Assembly (NCBI GenBank): GCA_003427395.1
Contig: BFEA01000033.1
Location: 491,520 to 524,623 of the forward strand
From: Chara braunii
Lineage: Eukaryota > Streptophyta > Charophyceae > Charales > Characeae
Length of the DNA stretch: 33,104 bases
Direction: 5' to 3'
Below are positions 19,516 to 28,599 of this stretch, one piece after another. Each line of letters begins with the position of its first letter. Positions within the stretch are counted from its first letter, which is position 1. The position numbers and the translations under genes are program-made. The notes below the pieces were generated by a model. The model ran no database searches and was not told the DNA's origin. It saw nothing but the letters and a program-made list of their open reading frames with translations.

Positions 19516-20871
19516 ACCGCAGTCTATTCGACCTTGGAGATCGACGACGAACTGCGGGACAGTTTCATCCGCGGCTACCAAGCCGACCCCGAGTTTTGTG
19601 ACAAGTACGCGAATTGCTCTTCTCCTAATCCGGCGCCTTCTCACTACCGGATCCAAGAGGGGTACTTGCTTGTCCACACGCGGGGGAAGGACCTTCTTTG
19701 AATACTGAGTGACTCTCACTTGCGTACACGGCTTCTTGGCGAGTTCCACGATGCTCCCGCCACCGGACATTTTGGATTCAATCGAACAATTGGCCGACTT
19801 TGCGAGCGCTTTTGGTGGCCTGGCCTTCTCAGCGGCGTCACACGCTATTGCAAGTCATGTGAGGTTTGTCGGCGCTGCAAATCCCGCAACCATCGTCTGT
19901 ACGGCAAGTTGCGACCATTACCGGTCCCCTTGCGCCGAAGGGAAGCGATTGCCATNGACATTANCGGGCCNTTTCCCAAGCACAAANCCGGTGTGGATGG
20001 GATTCTCACGGTGGTCGACCAACTCACCAAGTTCGCCATGTTTTTGCCTTGCCGTTATCATGCCAAGGCACCAGAGTTGGCCGAAGTTTTTTACCCCGGT
20101 TGGATTCAAACCAAGGGTTACCCCAAGGAAATTGTCTGCGACCGCGACACTCGGTTCATGTCCGATTTTTGGTTGGTGCTCATCAAACGATGGGACTCAT
20201 CTCTCAAGCCAAGTTCGGCTCGCCACCTCCAAACCGATGGCCAAACGGAGAAGGTGCATCAGACCGTACAGGTTCTCCTTCGCACTCTCATCCGTCCCGA
20301 CTAAAACGATTGGATTGAGCGGCTGCCGGATGTCGAGTTGACATACAACTCGTCCATCCACCCGGCTATTGGGATGTCGCCCTTCGAATTCGAGCATGGT
20401 TCGTCGGTCACTTCTCCGTTGGACACAATCATTCCACAAACGGCCGAGAGCGACGACCATCTTCTTTTCTTGCGTCGGATGCAAGAGTTACTTGTCAAGG
20501 CACGCGACCAGATAGCTAAGACGCAGCAACACATGAGCCAACAGGCCAATCGCCAGCGTCTTCCTTGTCCATTCCGCGCCAACGATCTTGTTTGGGTTTC
20601 CGCCGCGGAGTTCAGCGTCGAACAAGATATCTCTCGCAAGCTCCTCCCGAAATGGATGGGGCCTTGGCCGATCGTGGCACCCGCTAGGGATGCACCCGAA
20701 GGACCTTCCTTCATCATTCAGGTGCCCGCCCACTTGCCCGTCTACCTAGTCTTTCATTGCTCCAAGTTGGCTCTTTACACGCCAGCAGACGATGATAATT
20801 TTCCCGGGCAACGATCGCAAGACCCACCCTCAATGGACGGTTTTCAAGAGGTCGGCGACAACATCTCCTAG
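19516..20871 (+). pseudogene. Element 2 integrase
   Basis: After a TGA at 19699-19701 the frame gives the HHCC domain (EFHDAPATGHFG, FWWPGL, CKSCEVCRRC). The core follows, with its first Asp near 19957 beside a cluster of four Ns, the second in VCDRDTRFM and the Glu in QTDGQTEKVH, so the DDE triad is readable. TAA at 20302-20304 replaces a Gln codon in RPDQ-type sequence (CAA to TAA). The C-terminal part (NDLVWVSAAEF, KLLPKWMGPWPIV, VPAHLPVYLVFHCSKL) is the SH3-like segment. A TAG at 20869-20871 ends it just before the tail domain. Confidence 0.9.
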
Positions 20872-21102
20872 CGACGCTACGGCAACAGGTCGACCGAATA
20901 CTTGGTACACTTTGCGTACTGCACCCACAAAGCCGGCCGTTGGTTGACCCGTGCGGAACTCCAAGCAACAGCTCCAAATGTTCTCGCACGCTACGAACAC
21001 AAGATGCAAGGCAAGCCGGTATCTTCGGCTCCACGTCGCACCCGTGTCCAGGTTCCACCTTCAGATCGTCAGCTTCACCCTCGACCCGGCTTGACTTCAT
21101 AA
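20872..21102 (+). pseudogene. Element 2 C-terminal chromodomain-like tail
   Basis: In frame with integrase but after a stop, the tail reads EYLVHFAYCTHKAGRWLTRA then ELQATAPNVLARYE, followed by a basic end before the TAA-like PPT edge. It lines up with the tail of the Gypsy fragment at 28273-28566 (QYKVRFAFQEPEDDRWFTR, DLLETAPDIVRAYE). The Tyr-x-Val beta strand, central Trp and C-terminal helix suggest a diverged chromodomain. The classical S-T-W-E-P box seen in element 1 is missing, so function is uncertain. Confidence 0.65.
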
Positions 21103-21113
21103 GGAGGGGGGGG
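21101..21113 (+). other. Polypurine tract of element 2
   Basis: AAGGAGGGGGGGG directly precedes TGTTACA, the first bases of the 3' LTR. This tract resists RNase H and primes plus-strand DNA synthesis in LTR elements. Confidence 0.85.
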
Positions 21114-22388
21114 TGTTACATGCTGCGCCTGCAACAGGCTGCACGGGCCATTTTCAGGCCCGTGACGTTTTCAGCCTGAAAGCCTGAAAACAAGGGCCTA
21201 CAAGCCCTGTGTCGTTTCAGCCTGAAAGCCTGAAAACAAGGGCCTACAGGCCCTATGTCGTTTCAGCTGAAAACAGCGCCCTCCAGGCCCTGAGTCTTTT
21301 CAGCCTGAAACGGAGGGGCATTTTCAGGCCCTCATAAGATCGACCTGCCCTGAAACTCAGGCACCAGACCAGGGTTTTAGCACAGGCCATTTTGGGCCTG
21401 TTTTCAAGACAACCTTTGTTTGAGTTTCAACGCNAGGGTCTGGCANGTTTTGGCATTGGCAAGAGCAGCNTCCTGGACGGGCCAGCACNATANAGGACTG
21501 GCCCGCCCTGCAGGCTGCAGGTAGTTCATAGGGACTTCCCAGGCACTTCACGTGCAGTTCAGGAGGCAGGAGGTAGTCTTCAGGATTCGGCAGCAGCACT
21601 CTGGAGGAGCGCTGCAGTTGTAGTAGTAGCGTTAGCAGTAGTCTTCAACGCTGGACGCTAGTAGGAGCTAGAGTAGTACTGGAGAGAGAGAGAGATTGGG
21701 CAGAGGCCAGGGAGACTTACCTGCAGCGCCATAGCTCCAGCTTCGTCTTCGAGGTACCTGCAGCACAGCGCCATCTTCACAGGTTAGTACCTGGCACATG
21801 GGAGAGAGAGAGAGAGCTCTTCGTCTTCCTCTTCTCAGTCCACCATCTCCCTCTCACCCTCTCGCTACCTGACTTCACTGCATCAGCAGACTAAGAGAGA
21901 GCGGGATTGGTGACATTTGGATCCAGACTCGACATTGGGCTTCAGACATTTTGACGAGGGATTATTATGGGACTTGTAACGAAGACTTGGTGTTGACAAC
22001 ATTCTTATCTCCCCCCCCCTCTTCTTCGTCTGATTCCCTCCTCTTCGTCTGTGCATGATCTGGACCTGGCGCATTCTTCCTGTGTAGCTCCGGGCCCCTT
22101 CACACTGTGTGATGAGGATGATGTATGTTTGGTCTGCGTTGCGATATTGATTGGGCTAGTCATTGGTATTCTAGCATTCTGCTGCGCTGTCTTGGACTAC
22201 GTGATAGAGGTCAGTCCCGGTCAGGTCAGGACTTATATCTAAGTCTTCCACTGCGCTACAAAGCACCATTTTTGTATGTATCAGGATGCGCACTGCTTGT
22301 TGAGATTCCACTTGCACTGCATTGTCCATTCAGTCCTTTTTATCACATTGCGGATCGTTGGATACATCGCCCAACTGGGCATGTAACA
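21114..22388 (+). mobile_element. 3' LTR of element 2
   Basis: It starts TGTTACA and ends TGTAACA, giving short inverted ends, and follows the polypurine tract. From about 21483 to the end it matches 13722-14634 with scattered substitutions and one small indel (TATTTATA is present near 14601 but absent here). The first 370 bases (U3) instead carry hairpin tandem repeats and match, inverted, 26020-26475. Five isolated Ns lie between 21434 and 21493, at the point where the homology partner changes. It encodes nothing convincing. Confidence 0.88.
21167..21330 (+). repeat. U3 hairpin tandem repeat (about 47-bp unit)
   Basis: Four units start near 21167, 21214, 21260 and 21297. Each contains an imperfect palindrome of the form GTTTTCAG...CTGAAAAC. 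The remainder of each unit, AAGGGCCTACAAGCCCT, is also partly palindromic. Such U3 repeats may act as enhancers or fold into stems in the RNA. Confidence 0.88.
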
Positions 22389-23480
22389 CCAGACTTGGGC
22401 CGTTTGCTGCATTTGCTCAAGACCCCGGCCGGGGTAGGTACGTCGACAGTACTGCTTTTGCATAGGCCTGTGGCCACTTCATGATGTATCGGCCCTGCTT
22501 TGTGTATGTGCCCAGGCGCAACTGCCAAGGCCTGGGCCAACTGTACGACGCAGCTTAGGGAGGCTCGCACGTCCACTCAACCAACTGGCGGGCTGCAACA
22601 GCCTGAGTACCCGTATATGAAAATGTTGAGTTTTGGTCTCTGATGAATATTCAGGCCCTCCTTCACTTAGGGCGGGCACTCGGCTTGCTGGGGGCCTCTG
22701 CCCAGAACATGTGTTTGTCTTATAAGGGGTCCGTGAGGGCTCGTTCCTCGCACATCGAAACTGTCGGCGAAAACGGCGAATTTTCGGCCCTCCCTTAACC
22801 ACATGTCTGTATCCCTCTACTAAGCTGCCTACAACCTTGTAGACAGCAACCCAAAGTCAGATCTTTGTCTCTCTGTCTTACCCAGATAGGAATGCATAGG
22901 AATGTATAAGAATGGACATTGTGTCCCAAACGCCACCTATTCTTATAACAGTCCACCAATGACAGCCTCTTCAGCCTATTTACCGGCCGCCTGATGGGAA
23001 GAAGCGTCTCCAGCTGTATTGGTCATCTCCTTCTGCAGTAGCTCTGCTTGTACTGACTCTTGTGTTTGCTATTCGTCTCAGAGCCACTGCTGGTCCACGA
23101 GTGCCAGGTGATGTGGTGGGAACAGGTCGGAAAGTCTGACGCAGGAGCAGGAGAATTCAAACCTCAATTTTGGTCCAGCTGGGGGGGGGGGACCTTTAGT
23201 CGTTTTGGGTTGGCAAAATAAAGAAAGGGGTTTGTGAAATCTGGGTAAACAGAAGAAGGGCAAGAAGATGTAGCATGTATCACCAGCATCCCTTTACTTC
23301 TGACTTTACTGCAATGGACTCAACTTCGTCATTCCTCATTTGCTAGCTACCATCCCTTCCCTTCATTTAAAGTTCAGGTCTCACTGCAGCAATGGACTTG
23401 GCTTCTTCCCTTAGCTCATTCTCTCAGATGTTTCCCACTGAACCTCACTTCCCTTCACTTGTGTGTTTGTTGCAACAATG
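22389..23480. other. Unassigned sequence downstream of element 2
   Basis: No gene or known repeat is recognised. Features are a G run at 23181-23191 and short C-rich and T-rich stretches. Open frames are short and lack protein-like composition. It may be genuine intergenic DNA or an intron of the possible gene whose exon lies just downstream. Confidence 0.4.
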
Positions 23481-23488
23481 GAGAACAG

Positions 23489-23608
23489 GTAGGCTTGCTG
23501 GCAAGCAATATCTTGGTGGAAGGGACAGAATCTGATGATGTTGAGAATGGGCGGTTCGGCTGCCGAGTGGATGTCACTAAATTTGAAGATCGCCAAGGCC
23601 AAGCTAAG
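23489..23608 (+). CDS. Possible internal exon, 40 codons, unknown protein
   Basis: The frame reads GLLASNILVEGTESDDVENG then RFGCRVDVTKFEDRQGQAK with balanced amino-acid use, unlike the low-complexity frames around it. It is followed at once by GTAAGT (23609-23614), a consensus 5' splice donor. The left edge is less sure: CAG at 23486-23488 could be an acceptor, but the frame also stays open a short way upstream. The next in-frame codons after the donor give a stop, as expected for an intron. I do not recognise the protein family. It is one exon of an unseen gene at best, or a decayed piece of one. Confidence 0.4.
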
Positions 23609-23930
23609 GTAAGTTAACTGCGAATTTCTGTCGGTCAACTGCTGTGAAGGTTGAAGTTTGCTATACATACAGTCTTATTCTTACGCTAATGAATCATGCC
23701 ACCACTGAAAAATGACAATGAAAATTAAAATGACGATGACTGCACAGGCCGCTGTGAAATCTCCACCAATGAACTGTCTCACGACGTTCTCATAGTTATG
23801 AAAATAAAATGAAGGGGAGGCTCCTGTGTGTGTGGGTTAAAAGAAAATAAGAAACAAACAAAAAGAAAATGAAAGTGAAAATCAAGACGAAAATCAAAAT
23901 CAAAATATAGATAGGCTGTGATTAGTAGTT

Positions 23931-23953
23931 TCTTTCTTTCTTTCTTTCTTTTT
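23931..23953. repeat. (TTTC)n microsatellite
   Basis: About five TTTC units end in a T run. A purine-rich, A-dominated stretch lies just upstream (23836-23905). Confidence 0.8.
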
Positions 23954-24960
23954 TCAAACAAGTATGGATGCGGCACGTTTTGAGCTCGCAAATGGGAAAT
24001 AAACATGCGCCCGCAAAGAGAACACCTGCCGAGTTTGGAAATGGAATTCCGGTAGAAAAGGACCCGTTGTGCCTTTTTCTTTTCCCCCTTAGGACACCAC
24101 AGCTGAACCCTGTAGTTATGACACCTGGCCTGACACCACTGCCTCAGTACTTTCATCGCATTTTTTAACTTGGCAGCTGCTTTCTTTGCAGGAGCATGTT
24201 TTTTCCACGCATTAGGAACCCAAATGTGACATAAACAAAATTGTCCCTTCTTTTTATTCAAACCCTCACAAGCCCCATCTATTCTGGGGGGCGTCAGTGC
24301 GGTTGCTCATCACTGGCAAGCAAGGCACAGATTACATGTGAGGCCAGCAGCGAGAAAAGATGGGCCTGACCCTTGCGGTACTAGCCACCATCTCAAGGGT
24401 GGAGCTGCTAAGGGGCACCCCTGCCCCCAAACCTGGCTCTTCTTTAAGAGCCTTCCTGCTGGCTGGGAAACTTACTGGCAGTACCCAGAGGCCCAGCAGG
24501 AGGGCCCCAATGAATTGTCCGCCATGGGGGTGGACGCCCCTAGCATTCCCAAAGGCTGCACCTGTCCCAAATTTGTATATCCCTTCATAGTTTCCTTTCC
24601 TCGAGTATTTCAATCTCCTTAGCTCTCACAGTCCCCCTGTTCCCCCTGTTCCATCCTAGCCTGTTTGTCAGCCCCCTTTATTTTGCTAATCCCGTCTACC
24701 TTACCTGTCTAGATCCCTTCGTATTTGCATCCGAAATCCTGTTCTGTCAAGCATTAGCTAAACCAAAAACTAGCCCCAGCACTTTTGCTTATCCGCCCTC
24801 ACCCTTATACAAAACCACCTATTCTATATTTCCTACCCACCCCTATTTTGGCTTCCCTTCCCTCCTTCCCAATACGTTGTACTGTACATGGAGAAAGACA
24901 CCATGATGTTGATAACATCACAGGTTGCTTCACGTTTCTTGATGGTGTGGTTCATGATGG
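23954..24960. other. Unassigned low-copy sequence
   Basis: No gene is confidently recognised. A plus-strand frame around 24888-25003 (HHDVDNITGCFTFLDGVVHD) and one at 24338-24622 have fairly normal composition, but I found neither convincing splice context nor a family match. The C-rich part at 24640-24860 is probably non-coding. Confidence 0.35.
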
Positions 24961-24965
24961 TGATT

Positions 24966-25485
24966 TTATGCCGTCATTCTGCAGACAGAAAAAAAGGCTG
25001 TGATGTGAACAACGTCTTCCTTGTAACTCTGTGCGTCGTTGTCTACACTTTTCACCGCAACCTCGCCAGCCTCTCCCTTCACTGTCCACATTCGCCCTGT
25101 CGTGGCATTGCCAAGGCGCGCCTTTGACTTGTCTACATAACACTCGAATTGAAAGCCTGGCCCAGGAAGACTGCCTCCCAATGGGCCCAGCACAAAAGTT
25201 CTCCCAAAGTTCCGTGTGCCGAGCGGTTGCTGCAGGTGTTCCATAGGGCTAGGGCCCGTTCGTAGATGTGGATATCGCCGGGTCAAACATCGTCTGGGGC
25301 CGGCTCGAGTCTATTTTTTGGGCCCACTCCTCGAATGTTGCTTGTGTGTCTCTCTTATCATGGCGGCATGTTTCAAGTGTTTGGGAGGCCGTGCGGGATT
25401 TCAGTTTTCCCTTGGGTGTGGTGCACATATTGCTTTTTTCAAGTTTTTGTTTGTTTTGTGGAAGTTCGTCAAATGCAAGGCCCAT
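24966..25485 (-). pseudogene. Two overlapping minus-strand frames of unknown protein
   Basis: The first frame (25485 down to 25249) gives 78 residues including TASQTLETCRHDKRDTQATF. The second (about 25250 down to 24966) gives FGRTFVLGPLGGSLPGPGFQ, ECYVDKSKARLGNATTGRMW and AGEVAVKSVDNDAQSYKEDV. Both have balanced composition in otherwise non-coding DNA, and they could be one protein joined by a frameshift or short intron near 25240. The downstream end runs into a pyrimidine tract ending in CTGCAG, which resembles a splice acceptor or may just mark the end of homology. TATAAATA (minus strand, 25500-25493) lies just upstream of the first ATG. I do not recognise a family. Confidence 0.35.
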
Positions 25486-25604
25486 AGCATTCTATTTATA
25501 CCGCGGCAGGATGTTCAAATACAAGTTCACAGGAGGGCGTTGAGGGGGCAATACTGCCAGGTGGTGATAAGAGCAACGAACAGCAATTTAGACAAAACCA
25601 TAGC

Positions 25605-25745
25605 TACACCGGACCCGGACCCAGACCCGGACAGCTCATGTCTGGGGACAGGACGCATGTCCAGTCAGGTCTGGACGTCCAGACTTTCGGACATGCCTGG
25701 TTCCGGACAGTCTGGACCGGTAAGCAGGTCCGGAAATGTCCGGAC
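25605..25745. repeat. Palindromic TCCGGAC-rich cluster
   Basis: The stretch repeats CCGGAC/GTCCGG words in both orientations, with CCAGAC/GTCTGG variants (GGTCTGGACGTCCAGACTTT is an example). Self-complementary pieces could form several alternative hairpins. Similar CCGGACT-rich DNA occurs near 27855-27890 and 31880-32000. No coding sense is evident. Confidence 0.7.
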
Positions 25746-26019
25746 CATTAAAAAACATTAAAAAAACAAAAATCTAAAAAAAAAGTGCAATGAACCCAGA
25801 TCGTGAAGACACTTGTCGACAATGCAAGCCCCAGATGAATATCAACTGCTGATGATTAACAATAATCAAAATCGTGTCCAAAATCTTGAATGGTCCTGAA
25901 GCGGTGAAAGGTCCGAAGACCTTGAAAACCACGTGTTTAGGCAGGGTGTATCCTGAAGTGGTGAAGGGTGTCCTGAAGTGGTGATGAAAAATACAACTGT
26001 TGTTAACCTTCTCTCCCAG
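25746..26019. other. Unassigned stretch beside inverted U3
   Basis: No gene is visible. It includes a short duplicated phrase, GGTGTATCCTGAAGTGGTGA and GGTGTCCTGAAGTGGTGA, near 25945-25985, and an A-rich start at 25746-25785. It may be the inner part of the reversed LTR that follows, but it does not obviously match element-2 R/U5. Confidence 0.4.
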
Positions 26020-26475
26020 ACCCTGGTGTTGAAGTTCAAACAAAGGTTGTCTTGAAAACAGGCCAAAAATGGCCTGTGCTAAAAACCCTGGTCTGGTGCC
26101 TAAGTTTCAGAGCAGGTCAACTTTATGAGGGCCCGAAAATGGCCCTCCATTTCAGGCTGAAAAGACTCAGGGCCTAGAAGGCCTTCGTTTTCAGGCTTTC
26201 AGGCTGAAACGACACAGGGCCTATAAGCCCTTGTTTTCAGGCTTTTAGGCTGAAAACGACACAGGGACTGTAAGCCCTTGTTTTCAGGCTTTTAGGCTGA
26301 AAACGACACAGGGCCTGTAAACCCTTGTTTTCAGGCTTTTAGGCTGAAAACGACACAGGCCTGTAAGCCCTTGTTTTCAGGCTTTCAGGCTGAAAACGAC
26401 ACAGGGCCTGTAGGGCCCTTACTTTTCTTGTTTGGTCGGGCCTTGCAGGCCCGTGTGGATGCGCAGTATACCACA
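26020..26475 (-). mobile_element. Inverted copy of the element-2 U3
   Basis: On the minus strand this reads like 21114-21455. It holds the TG-type start near 26473 (TGTGGTATACTGCGC versus TGTTACATGCTGCGC), ACGGGCCTG, the hairpin repeats, CAGGCACCAGACCAGGGTTTT, and TTTTCAAGACAACCTTTGTT. The similarity ends near 26020, so only U3 is present and R/U5 is missing. This is either a truncated LTR or an LTR of a sister family sharing that U3. Confidence 0.85.
26187..26420 (-). repeat. Five-unit U3 hairpin repeat (46-47 bp)
   Basis: GTTTTCAGGCT begins at 26187, 26233, 26280, 26327 and 26373, spacings of 46, 47, 47 and 46. The unit at 26373-26397 pairs GTTTTCAG with CTGAAAAC. This is more regular, and has more full units, than the element-2 3' LTR. 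Confidence 0.92.
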
Positions 26476-26760
26476 TCTCATCTTCTTCCTCTTCTCTCCT
26501 CCTCCTCCTCCATCTGTTTTCTCCTCTTCCTTTCCTCTCCTCCTTCCTCCCCTCCTCCTCCACCTCCTGTCGTCTTCTTCTTCTTCTTCCTCGTCACCTC
26601 CTCCTCCTCCCTGCTCTTCCTCCTTATTTTTCTCTCCTCCTCCTCCTTTCCCTCCTCCTCTTCGTCTTCCTCCTCCTCCTTTCGTCTTCTTCTTCCCTCC
26701 TGGTCGCCCTCCTTCTCCTTTTGCCTTCTTCTTCCCTCCTCGTCGTCCTCCTTCTCCGCC
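26476..26760. repeat. Polypyrimidine (TCC/TTC) tract
   Basis: It is almost pure C/T on the plus strand and hence GA-rich on the minus strand. It directly abuts the minus-strand LTR start. Long open frames crossing it are Ser/Pro/Phe or Glu/Arg/Lys strings produced by the repeat, not genes. Confidence 0.93.
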
Positions 26761-27317
26761 ATATCTTACCGGCCACCATCTCGCACATCCGCCAGCCATA
26801 TTGCACCACCCGCCATATCCTACTGCCTGCTATCTCTTGTTCGTTTTTTTTTTTGTTTTTCCTGCCCCCCAAAAAAGACGTAAGCGGGCAGACAGCAGCT
26901 CCATTCACAACCGCACAGGCTTCTTCTTCTTCTTCTTCTTCTTCTTCTTCTTCTTCTTCTCCTCCTTCTCCTTCTCCTTCTTCATGTCCTTCAAATTCAT
27001 CTTCTCCTTCTTCTTCTTCTTCTTTTGCCTCTTCTTCTTCTTCCGATATTTTTACTTTCTTTTTTTCCTAGTTGTTGGTCCTTGCATCCTCTACTTCCAC
27101 GACATTACGGCGGGCAGTGGCAGCGGCGTCGGCGGGGTGAGTGGTGGGTCTGGAAGGACGAGAGCAGACAAAGGAAGTGGCGTCTTCTTCTTCTTCTTCC
27201 TCCTCCTCCTCCTCTAACCCCTCCCCTCAGCGGACTGGCTGCTGCAACACACCCTTTTACCCCCTTCTCAACCCCCCCCCCCCCCCTCCCCTCAAACTCC
27301 CCCCCCCTGCCCCCACG
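26761..27317. repeat. Mixed spacer with (CTT)n and poly-C between the two tracts
   Basis: This is the loop of the pyrimidine/purine inverted arrangement. It contains (CTT)n at about 26921-26957, further TTC-rich DNA to 27070, a short mixed segment (27085-27180) and a poly-C run near 27269-27285. No gene is credible. Confidence 0.8.
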
Positions 27318-27675
27318 AACAAGGAGGAGGAAGAGGAGGAGGAGGAAGAAGAAGATCAAGAAAGGAGGAAGAAGCAGAAGATGAAAGGAGAAGGAGGAGG
27401 AGGTGACGACGAAGAAGAAGAAGACGAGAGGAGGGAGAGGAGGAGGGGAGGAAGGAGGCAAAAACAGATGGAGGAGGAGGAGGAGGAGAGAAGAAGAAGA
27501 AGACGAGAGGAGGAGGGGGAGAAGGAGGAGGGGAGGAAGGAGGCGAAAACAGATGGAGGAGGAGGAGAGAAGAAGAAGAAGACGAGAGGAGGAGAGAAGG
27601 ACAAAACGAAAGGAGGAGGAGGTGGAGGAGGAGGAGAGGAGAAGAAGAAGAAGAGAGGACGAGGAGGAGGAGCAT
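27318..27675. repeat. Polypurine (GGA/GAA) tract
   Basis: It is nearly pure A/G on the plus strand. Non-repetitive markers inside it mirror the upstream tract: GGTGAC (27400) against GTCACC (26595), and AACAGATGGAGGAGG (27463, 27549) against CCTCCTCCATCTGTT (near 26505). So it is an inverted copy and not just a similar composition. Confidence 0.93.
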
Positions 27676-28004
27676 GAGTAGGGAGACCTGCCGGTAGTGT
27701 ATGGGGATGACGGAAAAAAANTTCCTGCCCCCACACGCATGCCTTTCACAAGTTTCTCTGCGTATTTGGGTTCCTCTCAGCGAGCGCAGTCCAACCCCAT
27801 CTTCAAAAGAAAAATAAAAAATTCCTGGGATGTTTTTTGGCTTGTCTGGTTTTGCCGGACGGACCCCCCCCAGTCCGTCTGGACCGGGCGTCGGCCTAAC
27901 CCAGCTTTTTCAGACTTTTTGTTTGTTTTTTTTGCAGGTTTTTTTTTTTTTTTTTAATACCAAAAAATATGCGATTTGAAAAAAACAAAATGGGGTTGTA
28001 GGGT
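27676..28004. other. Unassigned spacer
   Basis: No gene is visible. There is one N at 27721, a poly-T at 27940-27955 and a short GGACGGACC/GGTCCAGACGG-type region near 27857-27885. The next block opens with recognisable Gypsy sequence. Confidence 0.5.
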
Positions 28005-28566
28005 TCGAACCAAAGAGATAGCTACCGTTGTAGATAACCTCAGGAAAGCCCAACACAGAATGATAGAGCAAGCTAACAAGCACCGTCGCCCCTCGTAGTT
28101 TCAAGTAGGCGACTTAGTCTGGGTCAAGTCAAAGGAGTTCGCCCCTGAGGAGAACATCTCACAAAAGTTACTGCCTGCGTATAGAGGACCGTGGCCAGTC
28201 TTAGAAGTCAAGGGCGGAGAGGATGGACCATCCTACACTATTGAGATTCCAGCACACCTCCACACCTACCCAGTGTTCCATGCGTCAAAGCTGTTGCCCT
28301 GCATCATACGTCAGCAGTTTCCATCACGCAGATCTATGATTCCTCCAGATATGGATGGAAGATATGACATTGATGGTATAGTAGGTGAGGACATCTTCAG
28401 GACAGGAGGTAGAGGTCGTCCACAGAAACAGTACAAAGTCAGATTTGCCTTTCAAGAGCCAGAAGACGACCGCTGGTTCACGCGAACAGACCTTCTAGAG
28501 ACAGCTCCCGATATAGTCCGGGCCTACGAAAGAGATAAGAAGGATAAAGGTCCTGCCTTAGACTGA
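28005..28566 (+). pseudogene. Gypsy integrase C-terminus with chromodomain-like tail (5'-truncated)
   Basis: The frame reads LRKAQHRMIEQANKHRRPS, a TAG at 28096-28098, then VGDLVWVKSKEFAPEENISQ, KLLPAYRGPWPVLEV, IPAHLHTYPVFHASKLLP, and a tail QYKVRFAFQEPEDDRWFTR with DLLETAPDIVRAYE before the stop at 28564-28566. This is the SH3-like end of a Ty3/Gypsy integrase plus a diverged chromodomain. The fragment at 32200-33104 (minus strand) has CAG where this copy has TAG, so the stop is a simple C-to-T mutation. Everything upstream of the integrase end is missing, replaced by unrelated DNA. Confidence 0.92.
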
Positions 28567-28599
28567 AATATTCTTGGAGGACCTCGAATTTAGGCCGGC

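Larger units (their letters stand above)
13722..22388 (+). mobile_element. Element 2: Ty3/Gypsy LTR retrotransposon with both LTR R/U5 regions
   Basis: In order it holds 5' LTR (R/U5), PBS-like site, AT-rich leader with minisatellite, gag (15615), protease, RT, RNase H, integrase, a chromodomain-like tail (to 21102), polypurine tract (21101-21113) and 3' LTR (21114-22388). The polymerase runs in one frame from 17095, with stops at 18022, 18835, 19699, 20302 and 20869 and a compensated frameshift near 18494-18562. The reading is close to elements I recall from Chara braunii. Isolated Ns at 19489, 19956-19987 and 21434-21493 show where the assembly was ambiguous. No target-site duplication is evident; CCAGA follows the 3' LTR but has no partner upstream. 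Confidence 0.92.

Noticed and set aside
24338-24622. 94-codon plus-strand frame with fairly normal composition
   Set aside because: No splice context, homology or motif. The opposite strand is equally open. Left as unassigned sequence.
26371-27217. Long plus-strand frames rich in Ser, Pro and Phe
   Set aside because: They are translations of TCC/TTC/CTT repeats. All frames and both strands are open for the same reason, and there is no domain or non-repeat composition.
27105-27749. Long frames of Glu/Arg/Lys/Gly (+) or Ser/Leu (-)
   Set aside because: Produced by the purine tract; one also crosses an N. Not genes.
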